DNA of 64,000 bases from contig JAQGBZ010000081.1 of the NCBI GenBank assembly GCA_034687125.1, forward strand, positions 1-64,000. Direction: 5' to 3'. Position 1 is the stretch's first letter; each line of letters begins with the position of its first letter. Of this stretch, positions 14,001-26,000 are shown piece by piece. The stretch is from Neelides folsomi (lineage: Eukaryota; Arthropoda; Collembola; Neelipleona; Neelidae). Below the pieces are notes generated by a model. That model saw only the letters and a program-made list of their open reading frames with translations. It did not search any database and was not told where the DNA came from. A program made the translations under genes and the position numbers.

Positions 14001-17000
14001 CCAGTATCATTCCCTGCCAATTACTCATTCCAGGTCTTTCATCAACTTAATGTTCAACTTGAGGACATGTACCTATGTAAAACATGAGAACCATATATGA
14101 CCACTGCAGATGTGAACTCGTCGTTTGTAATGCTGCTTTATTACAATAGCCATTAAATGGAAAATCAATAAAAAGTCATCCATCAAACCCAACGTCTTCC
14201 CTGACATCAGCGGTCGATTGAACAAGGAATACCCTGAAAAAAATGAGGTCAACAAACCGCAGGAAAATATATATGTATGGAAAACAAAAGATGAGATGGA
14301 ATAAAGATGAAAATTCCTGAGTCAGCGAATCTATTAAATAATCCACCAAGTGAAGCGTCTGTGCACAATAAAGATACATTTTGATTGAGTGGCTCTCAAG
14401 AACCCTTCCTTTCAAGATTAAATCAATTTAACTAATTAGTGGAAATTGGATACACTTCAGGGTGTTTTGGTGTGATTCTAAGCGTGAAGAATGATTCCTC
14501 AAAAGACATTTAACCTTAAAAATGTTTTGTAGAAAAGAAGCTAAAAGTTAAAGGAAGTCGCTAAAGAGCAATTATTAAAATCCCCCTTGAAATGCTCCTA
14601 ACCTTCTGAACTCATTAAACAAAGGCAAGTCAAAAAATTATCACAAAAGGAATCTTCACTCAAAACATTTTTTCTTTTATAAAAAACTTTGAATTTTAAG
14701 ATAAAAATTGAGGATTTACCAAACAAGGTTTTTAGGTTTACTACTAAAAACGTAATTTGCAAATGAATTCCGCCAAAATGCTAATAAATCTCAATTTACT
14801 AATGGAATGGCGAAAAAGAATTAGCAATAAGAGGATTGTACTGCGTAATGGGAGAAAGAAGACGAGGAATTTGGATTTGAGCCTTCAAATGATGAAATAT
14901 GAACATTGCATAAAATATCTTACATTTAGCATTAGTATTAAGGTGCATAATGTTGCCATTATTCTCTTTAACAAAGTCCAGATGGAACAAATGGGTTTAG
15001 AACTACTTACAAACTATGGAGTCGCAGATGATATTACAAAATTAAATGTAAGCTTCGCCTTTGCCATTAAGAAGAAGGAGCTGAATCAGAAGGAACAACT
15101 AATCGTCTCACTCTATTTACGTCCAAGGGATCAAAATGGATTTGTTCAAGGAATGAAATATTTTAAAAATAGCTTTCATCTTCACCCGCCTCAGCAAATT
15201 CCCATTCCAGTTGTTGGGTGCATTTTAAAATCAATGAATGAAATTACACAGAAAATCAATGAGGGAAGTACGAGAAGTACAAGTCGTTTAAACCAAGGTT
15301 CTTACACTCGAACATTTTGCTCAAACGACTAAATGTCTACGAAAATTATAACGCAATCGTTATAAAATGACAATTCGCTGAATTGCTCATAATAAATTAC
15401 CATTTTCCTTCACGTGTTCGCTGATAAATATTTATATGATAAATGAAATAGAGCCCTATTTAGGTACACGATTAAAAATTAAAAAAGGATGATACCAAAA
15501 AGTCAATATACTCTTTGGCTTGTCAAAGTCATTAAAAAAATGGGGATTCTGCTGGTAAACAAATTGGGATTCAAGTACGAAAGATAATTTGCAATCGATG
15601 AATAACAACATTTACAAACAAATGAATTACGATAAGATACCCCTCCATCGGCTACCTTTGCACTTTGGACCTAATGACCTTTAAACACCTTTAACACTGA
15701 CAAAGCCAATGTTCCTGCCCGTAGGAAAAGTAAAATTATGATCCAAGAATCAACCGGTTGTTTCACTTCCTTCAATTCCTCCACACTCCATCGAACTCTT
15801 TGATTTTTGCAAAACTCTCCTCCCATCTCGACCATCTTTAATGTAAAATTTATGTTAAACTCAAAGTTGATCTTACCCTTGTAGTGAGACTGTCAAACGT
15901 TGATGAGGACGAAGAGCAAATACAAGAGCAAAAGGACCCAAGGAAATGCAACGAAAAATTCAACCAACATTTCGAATTAAATGAGAAAAATAACGAGTGG
16001 TCAAATTCCCCTCGATTCCTACGCGAGACTAACGGGAGAATGGGAGGCTGACTGAAATTGAATCCATTTAAATCAACGTGAGTTTGAAGCTCAATGAAAC
16101 CAATCACAGACTACCTCGAGATATCAACTTTATCAATGACGTCAAGTTGAATTGAGATTCTAAAATAAGTCAAAATAGTGAAATTTTGGGGGATATTTCC
16201 CTTGTTATATAATAAGCCAGTCTTTAAAAGTAATCGTATAGGTAGCGTGGGTCTATTTTATAATTCTCAATTCTTCCTGGCAGCAAAAGAATAGATTTGT
16301 ACACTCTACACTTGGCCAACAGGCACTCCTCGATTCCTCCTTTTCCCAACGAGCTGTAGAGGCAGACTGGAAAGTGAGCCAGCAAATCTCACATCCATCA
16401 TGACTCTCGAGGGAAGCACAGAAAGTCCACCTTCTCGTTACATTGCATTGTGCGAAAGGAGTAGCTATACTTTATGTACGGAAACATGTATGCATGTATT
16501 GTATGTATGAATAAAATTCTCCTCCATTCCCTCAGCCATTATTATCTCTTCCAACCTGCGGAAGATTCCCCGTACCAACCACCTCCCGCGTCCATTCTAA
16601 TACATACAGGTAAGATGGTTATAATGTTCTCGCGAGGCACGAACCCCCAATTTAATGATGATGTGATGCTTCCTCGGGAATAAAAGGAAAAGTGTTGGGC
16701 TACGCATGATGGCTATAGAAAAGGCTTTGACATTGGGAGTTCCTCCTCTACTCGATGTGATCGTCCTTTCTGAAGGTGGAGGAGTCGCTCGGGGTGATGG
16801 ATGAGGGAGAAAACTGACGGGGAGATTTAAATCCACGAACATCTTTCAAAGAGGGATTAAAGCCTCAATTTACACACTTCGCTCATATCTCAGCCATTGC
16901 GTGCTTGAAAGGGGAGAGAACTCCCAAACACTCTGTGTGTGAATGATGCATGAATTTACAGTCCATCATTTCAAATGAAAGAAGTCTCACCATTCGTTGA

Positions 17001-20000
17001 GAGTGAAAGTACCTCAACACATAGTTTGTTAGGAGAGTTCAACAATTTTTAAAAGTTATCCTTCATCTTCGCTTTAAGACTTATTCCTTTCTCTAGCGCA
17101 ATGAGGATAATGACCAATGGGCTCAATTCACAAACAGATAATCTATAATTATTATTACATCCCAACGAGGAACACAAAAGAATCGACGCTCACGCAATGA
17201 GAGTCATCGTGTACTTATATTGTAATCTTGCACTTACACACATAATTTAAATAACAATTCGCAACTTTGCATGAAAACATTTTCAATTCATTTTACATCA
17301 ATTGCCTACACTCTTACATTGCTAGTGATTCGTGAAATTAAAATATTATGATTGAGAATTAACCCTTGCTAATATACTTAATTTCATTAAATGTGATTAT
17401 ACTTATTAATTCCATTATGAATATTCAGATGAATGTTAAGCGAAAGTCTTTAAAGGAGAATTGAAGGACTCCAATCAATTAAAAATGAGGATAAATCCTT
17501 ATAATTTTCCCATACGAATTAAACTTAATTCATTCTTTCCTTGAATGTTGTTTATCTTATTTGTCGTTTGAAGATGAGCATGAACAAATAAATTTGCATT
17601 TAATCTTTGATTTCCCAATTTTTAATTACATAATAAAGTGTCAAACAGGTACTTCCGAGACTTCCGAAAGTTTAATTAAAGATGAACATTTTTAAGGATA
17701 TAAATCTAAATACCTAAAGGATAATCTTTATAACCATTCAACAATATTAATTGTTAAAATTCTTTCGGTAAATATCATTATTTCACATTTAAATGTCAAA
17801 AATATAATCACCATTTGATGGTCATGGCGAGAACTGACCAACCATTACGCAAAAGGAAGGAAAATAATAAGCATTTAGCCTCATTCCCTTTGGTTTTTTT
17901 TTCATATAATCTTTGGATCAATAGTAGGATATGGGATTATTAGAAACATTCCAATAATGCTAAAAGAAAATATCGCATTTGCGAAATTGAAATGGGCCAT
18001 CCATGAGACTGAATAAAATGAATTGTGGAATCACAAAGTAATCAACCCACCGTTAAACGTGTCATTGAGCAGACATAGGTTTACCACAGAGGTCTGCCTG
18101 AGATGATTTGAAATATAAGAATCGTTTCGATTACCAATATTTGCAAAAAAGTGTGAGTGAAAAGGAAAAGTCCCTCAGCTCAATCAAACAGGGTTCATGC
18201 AGAATATAGAATCCTCAAAAGGAGGTCAGGACTCGAAGCCTATGATTATAGCTGAATAAATTTTGGCACCGGCCCCGCCTCCGCTCCTGAGCCAAAAACG
18301 AGTTCCCGCAAAACGTCCCATCATTACCCCTGTTCCTAGCCCATACTTATTATATTCTTTAATAACCAAACTAAAGGGAAGAGAGGGAGGCGTGAGTGAA
18401 GTTCTTCCATTCGATTGACCTGATGGAGAGAACAACGAGCAGAGCATTCACGTTGAGAACAGGCGACGAAGGCTATTCACCTCTCCTCAAACACACACAC
18501 ATACCTCCATCACACACAATTCCCCCACTACCATTTCCAATTAAATAGAACCCTTCCTTTTCCAGGCACAATTCTCTTTTCTCATTATTATATAATTAAA
18601 ATAAGAGTTAAATCTAGTTTCCCGTGATGGTAAAAAGTCTCATCAATTCGCAATTTCGCATGTACAATTTCCAGGCGCATTTTCTCATCCGTTAATCATT
18701 CACCCGTTTCCGTCTTCTTAATCATAACACATCCGTGTTCCAATATATAAAACGATTACAGCTAAATAGGAATCCTTATTGGGTCAGAGGATTAAAAAAA
18801 TTAATCCCCTTTAACAGATTTCTAGTAGCAATTTTGAACCAAATAGGCAATGAAGTAATAACAGAGTTGGATTGAATTTTGCAAGAAATAAAAGTAATAG
18901 AACAACAAAGATAGGAGATGCAAAACAGATGGTAAAAGTGTAAAGTTCAATTTAGAACCAATAAAACAGTCAATACAAACAATGTGTTCAATTCAAGTGC
19001 AAGATTATAAACAGCATTCAACATCTTTGGTATCCTTAACCGTTTGCATGATCAACAAACAGACCAAGAACAAATTATTAGCAAGTTGAATATCTTGTTT
19101 GTCATTAAATTAAAAAATTATTTTAGCTATTATTCATTTACTAAAGGTTCCTTCTAAACATGATTTCTTATGCGACCAATTGTTTAGCTAACAACTCTTC
19201 ATTCCACTCTTGCACAATCTTTAAATCTCGAAAGTTATCCAAGGAATTAACTACATTGGCAAATTCTTCCTTGTCTCTAAAAAAGATCCTTTGAATTTAT
19301 TTGAACTCCTAAAAGAAACGATCGGTCAAAGTCATGAGCTCATTTGTTTTCTTTAATTTGTAAACATTTTATAGGAAAACAATGATCGAATATGAACGAC
19401 TAATAAAAAAATTCCCCTACGTATCAAATGGCTATTTCCACCACTTGCGTAATCACTAATCTTCACTCATCCAACATACAATTTTCCTTAGTTTGAGCAA
19501 CAAAAAGGCGGAATTAATTTAAGAGATAAATCGCTGTTAAGGATTATACATACTTATAATAAGTATGACTTCATATGTATCTTACACATATTTAAATTCA
19601 TTTACTAAAAAAATTAGCTAAGAAGCTTAGAGAATTTAAAAAAGAAGTTCAGAGTTGCAGGCCAGCTGGATCTCAACCTGATAGACTGTGAGGCTTCACA
19701 TAATTGTTTCTTTCTATAAAAAATGAGCTGCAAAACTCCACTTCGAGCCCCGCAGTCTCTCGAGTAACTTCCCAATATTCATGTGCTACCACAACCGGAG
19801 GTGCACCAGCTGTTCCTCCAAAATTCACCAAACTCTTCGTCAATATCATGAACTATCTACGTGCATGCACAATGTATTCACTGTAGAAGCACGTTTAGAA
19901 TATTTTCAAACAAACCTTGCCACATTTACATATAATTTTAGCATAATGGCTAAAATAAAAAATAATTTGAGGATAATATGTATAACAGCGATATTTATCC

Positions 20001-23000
20001 AAGTGCATAATTCATAGTTTCAGAACTACAGAATTAATTAAATAACTTGAAACATGATATAGGTACAGATAGTTAATCTTATATGGCTTCCATTCGCTTA
20101 CACCTTTTAGCATTATAAGTTACAAACTGCCATTAAGTTAGTTAGGTACAATTCTATGAAACAAGTCATTTTTATTAAAGTGAATATTTCAATAAATAAG
20201 GATGGCAGAACACCTGCAAACGGATGATTGATTTCTCAAACGCACCTTAAAGGCGGTGGATTTCTCTGATTAATATTGCAATCATGAATAGGAACAAGTT
20301 TTTATTTTGATACATATCCCCTATTTTAAAAGTAGTTTAACCTCAATGAGTTTGTGAGCCTCTGAAGTACAATAATTCAATATAGGAAATAAGCTCCAAA
20401 TCTGGCCATTACCAGTTCAGAATGATTACTTCAGTCTCTTCTGTGAGAATACATAAATACATGCAGATTTTAAAATTTTACAAGATAAAGGCGGAACTTC
20501 AAAGACCTCAAACTTCAACCCGATGAAGCATGAAGATGAGCGAACTATTATTGAATCTTACTTAACTCTCATCTTGACCTTCAAAATGCACTTGCGAAGC
20601 CTCGTGGAGTTTGTTTGCTATATAAGTGTCTGATTGGAAGAAAGTCAAGATTCTTCCAATCCTCCCAGTCTTCTTTGTTTACTTTTCATTGATTTAGAAT
20701 AAAAAATGTGGGATTAGAAAAAGAGAAGCCCTATATTTCCCCAGTAAAGAAAGGAGATAGGAATTGGTTTGGACAGAGAGTTAATGGCATCATTTGTTTG
20801 GCAAAGGGCTTCATCAAATAAACTCCCAGCTCGTGAGAATAAACAATTAATGTTCAAAGTAAGTTGTATGGAAATGGCCGTGCAAATAGAGTAAGTGAAG
20901 GAATCGAGAAGCCTCTTTGAGTCTTTGGGCTCCAGGCAATGAGATAAGGCGCAGAAGGAGACAGGTTGAGTTTTTGCATCCTTTACTTCTCCACACCGTA
21001 AAAGTCACCTTGAAAGACCTTTCTTCGACTCCTTCACGGTCCACTCTCGTGGAAATGAAAATTCTAGTAGAGAGAAAGGAAAAAATACATTTCCAAATAA
21101 AGATCCATTCGTTATGCGAAACTAAACCTCAACAAGTATCATCTCAACCACTTTTTTTCATTTAATGAACATTAATGCTCAAAATAAAACTCATTTGGGA
21201 TTTTATGTTCAAGCTAACTTAATAACCATAAATTTTAATTAATACATCAAAGAATGCTCATAAAAGATTGTACTAAAATCTAGAGTTTATCATTTTACAT
21301 ACAGTTAATAAATTACATTATGTATAAGACTCATTTATAATTTAGTATACTTTAGCTATTATATATAGTACAATGTAAAATATAGAGTAATGCCTAATAA
21401 GTAGTCAGATTACTTTAAAAATGTTACGTGTGTTGTGTTATGAAATCAATTGGATTTCTGCCTATGTTTTATTTACTTACATGCGGTTAAATGGATCCTT
21501 CAAAAAAGTCTGTTCAAAAATCAAAGACATTTAACAATTAAAATGTAAAAAGTTATCTTGAATTGGAAAGCGATAATTATGAGTATCATTTTGCATAAAT
21601 AATAAATTAACAATGTGAGAACTAATGAGGCACACCTGGTCTTTGAACTCCCAATTCATTATGCAAATTTGAACCTTGTTTGCAAAAATTGAAAATTATA
21701 CTCGATTCTCTTGGCCGAGTTTCTCTTTTAAAGCTAATTATGGATTAAGAAAGGATATGTCTGTAAAAATTATATAATAATAAATCATTTCATATCCATC
21801 TATTGAAAATGATATTATAGAAGATTGATATGCAGGTAAGGGCATAACCAAAACTCTATTATAACTCGACTAAATATTCCACTTTCAAATAATAAACTAT
21901 ACGCAATAGCGCCACTTGACATTTAACATTGTTGTAAAATGTTCCAAATTACAAATAAGATATTAGAAATGGGAATGTCTGCCAACCCCAAAACCTTTTT
22001 AGCCGAAATGATTAAACGTCTCAAAACTCATTTTCCATTTCCGCTTATTCCTTTTTTCCACCCGAGCTTTATACTGTATTTATACGAACCGGACTGAATA
22101 ATTGTTCTACCGTGGCAATTTAATTCATAGTGTATATTTAAGTTTGTACGAGTAATTCGCCATCTTCTCCTATGTCCATAGTAAATGGGCAGTTCTGAAG
22201 CATATCCGTGAAACGGCGAAGCAATTAATTCTAGATTGATTCATTGGCAGCTCAATTAGCTCCAAGCCTTTACAACATTAAACATGTTGAGTTAGGTAGG
22301 TCTTTTATGAGCTCTCGTGAATGCTTATTCGCACCTTCCGCCGAACGAGACAATTATTTCCTAAATTATTATTACAACAGTAGGGCTTGGTAGATTTTGG
22401 CTAATGGCTTTAAGACCATTCTTTAATTTCCCCTCCAAAGGAGACAGGAAAAATTAGGACGCGGAGTTCAGAGTCCAAGGGTTCTAAAATACTGTGACTA
22501 TACCTAGAATTTATTCGCAAAACATCTCATACAGTGTAATAGAGAAATGGGAATATACCTATTTAATGCTATTCGCTAGATCACGGGCGAATGGGATGAA
22601 TCTAGCCAAAGAGACAAGTAATTAAAGCGAATGTAAGAAGAAATTGAGATTTAAGACATCTGCATCTTGAATCTGCGGATGAAGAAGACTCTTGCTAATC
22701 TGAGGATATATATAAATAACTTCGCTCGATTTGCAAAAGGGGCAATAGTCTGAAGTAAATGCAGAGGAAGACGACTCCATTTTTATCTAATTTCATGTGG
22801 AAACTTCTTCAAAGATAATGATCATCTACTGCGTAATCATTATGTGTGAGGATGGGTTGTAGAGGTGACTCAGACAGCTTGACGCCTCCATTGTACAGAA
22901 AATGGAGAATTGTTCGTAAACTCATCACGTATGCCCTCCATTGTTCATTCGATTTCAAATGAATTAATAGGCGATATTCCAATATACGGACTTGATCATG

Positions 23001-26000
23001 TAGGAGAATAATAATTAAACCCTTTTGCATCAGGTGAGTGAAAAACAACAGAACGAGTTCTACTTCAAACTGGTACAAATGCAATGAATGGAAGGGCGAA
23101 TCCTATCATTTGAGGATTGACGTCAATTTACATTATTTTTAGGTAACACTTTCCTGCCCAACATCTCAGCCAAAAGATTAAATAGAAAAATAATGCTCAT
23201 TCTTGGAAATCCTTAGAAAATCTGACTTGTTAAATTAAATCTTAAATTGCTCCAATTATTCAAAAAGATAGGATAAATGAAATATGTATAACCGTATAAC
23301 AGTCAAATGGAATTGTGATAGATAATTAAAATTGATCTTTGCAATCAACTTAACACGATATCAGACTAAATTTAATTGGGTAGATAGAGTATTTAAAGCT
23401 AATGTGTAGTTTGGTTTACCATATGTAACTTAAGATTATTTTCTGTTAAAGATTTATAGCTTTTTCTCATATATTTTATACCTAATAAATTTAAATTGAT
23501 CCACAACAAGGCGTACAGTGATAGATGAGCTCATTTACGATCCCTGGATTCCAAATTTCCTTATTTCCAAAAAGTTATGTTACAAGTACTTTTAGTGAAA
23601 CATAAATGATAGGGTGGGTGATAGGTTTTATAACATAAATATAGAAAAGTATAGCTTCATAAATGTTTAAGTATAATATATCGCTCATTCGTATTAATTT
23701 TAATTAATCGCAATATAATCAGAATATTATATTTATATCATTTGTTCATTATTATTATTATAAAATTAGAGCAAGAGTAATGATTTTAACCGAATTGATT
23801 TCGTATGGTGTTAATTAATATATTTTTAAAGGTATGAATTGAGAATTGCAATTTTGTTACTAACCTTTCTAGATCCTCAGGATACCCGTAAAATTGAACA
23901 GGGTTATCTTCTCCATATTTTGGATTAGAGCTGAATGCCACATCTCCACAAGCCAACGGATTCGATTGCTTTTTTAAAAATTTGTAAATTTGAATTAAAT
24001 GAAATTTATAAATAAAATAAATGATATATTACTTGCAACTGCGATATTGTAGATTGACTAGAAGTAGGAAAATTCTTAAAAGGCATTTGCTGTGGTGAAT
24101 AAGGAAGAGGAGATTTGGGAACCGAATGCTGTTGCTGCTGAGGTATTTTCTGAGCGTCAAGTAAATCTGTAAGATTTCCTCCAGGAGATGAAGAATCAAC
24201 CATTCCTAATTGCGATTGAGAAGGCTGGCCATAACCTGAAACATTGGAATAATTATATTAATGTAGTAATTACTTGAATTGTAAATAGAAACTGAAAATC
24301 ATTTCTTAATTATCTATAAGTTAATTTTTATTGAACTTTTCGTTTTATAATAAAAAGTTACTTTGAGAGGGGTGCATTTGTTGAGTGCTGGTTGGAAGAG
24401 AAGGAATTTGAGAAAGTTGGTGTTGCAATAATGATCCTTGACTCAAAATCCCCTGCATTTGAGACTGAGGCGTTGATGGTTGTGTATCTTGGTGCACATA
24501 TCCGCCTGTGTAATTAAAAATTAAATTAAAGATCCCATATATAAAAAACACAATAAAAATACGTTAAAGATAATTGATCGATCTGAAATTAAAATACATA
24601 AATACCTAGATATAAAATAAATGAATAAAAAATCAAAATAAACATAATAATTTGGCGTTGAATAATGCTTTTAGCTCACTAGAAGATGTTTGCGGATTCG
24701 AGTAATAATTTTGTTGAATTTGATGCTGTTGTTGTTGTTGAGGGACGTGTTGCTGCGGAGGATAGAAAAACACATTTTCTCCTGAAGGGATTTTCGGAGA
24801 CACTTGATGAAGCGACTGAGAAATTTCTTTTGCTTGATGCAATTGAGTAGCATTAAATGGAGGAAAGTATCGATTTTTCGTGGGAGGTTTTATGCTCAGA
24901 GATGTAGACCGAATTCTATATTTAATTGTTTAAATAAGCAATATAATTGGTCATATATTTATAATATACGGTATTATAATAAAATATATTTGTATTAGAT
25001 TAATATGTATTTTGAAATTCAATTATTGGTTTTAGTCATAAAATATACCTTTCGTAATTTTCATTCGGATTAATAGAAGGCTGCTGGTAAGGTGTCTCAT
25101 AAGCTGACATTTTTAATGGAAGATCTCCACTGTGAATCTGTAAGGATAAATAAAAAAGTGTATGAAAATATCTGTACATTTGTGTTATATATTTGAATAT
25201 TAATTCATCTGACTCACTTGGTTAAAAGGGAAGTTTTTGGTTTGCTGCTGATATTGCTGTTGATTTTGAGGAATTTGATGAGCTTGAATCATCTGTGTTT
25301 GAGTCACGCCTCGTTGTTCGTTATTAATATTATGCATACCACTTCCAATGACTTGGGGAGATGGATGACCAGACAAAATATTTTGATATTCCACACCTTT
25401 TTAAAAATCATTTTAATAATTACATAAACTAAAATTTTAAATGGGTTAAGTAAATAAATTGCAAACGCAAACTCACCACCTATTCCTTGAACAGATTGAG
25501 AAAGTAAAGGAGGCATAGAGCTGGGGGGTAATTGTTGTTGGTTTGTTGGAATATTTTGAAATTGAGCTTCTTTCGTGATTACTGGCCCATTTACTATAAG
25601 AAAACAATTTTTATTGGAGAATTTGTATTGGTCTTCGATTGTGCAAAATTACTATTATATTTAAATAGATGATTCTAGCAATAAGTTTAATAATATCTTA
25701 TGCTCATACTTGGCATTTGCTGCGGTCCTTGATAACTTTGAGATTGCTGTTGAAGATTCGAAGGTTGTGAAAATTGAAAGTTAGAAGAAGGATTTTCCAT
25801 AGATTGGTATTGAGATTGCTGGTGAGGTTGTTGTTGCTGTTGTTGTTGCAATAATTGTTGTTGCTGCGATTGTTGATGAATTTGTTGTGGTTGTTGCTGA
25901 ATTTGTTGCTGCTGAGAGGGCTGATGAACATGTTGCTGAGTCTGCTGTTTCTGAGTCTGTTGTTGCTGAACATGCTGCTGTTGTTGAATTTGCTGTTGTT

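Larger units (their letters stand above)
11063..23864 (-). other. bun long-isoform intron 9, upstream of the short-isoform start
   Basis: 12.8 kb lying between exon 9 and the alternative first exon. The part next to 11063 must contain the short-isoform 5' UTR and promoter; no TATA box is obvious. An inverted pair of repeats lies at about 12391-12480 and 13230-13320, and an unexplained 189-codon frame at 14763-15332 (+). Other open frames (for example 13539-13898 +, 22809-23084 -) are not recognisable. No RNA gene was seen. Confidence 0.65.

Noticed and set aside
22809-23084. 91-residue minus-strand frame near bun exon 9
   Set aside because: It is in the right orientation for an alternative bun exon, but there is no matching splice site and no TSC22-family similarity.
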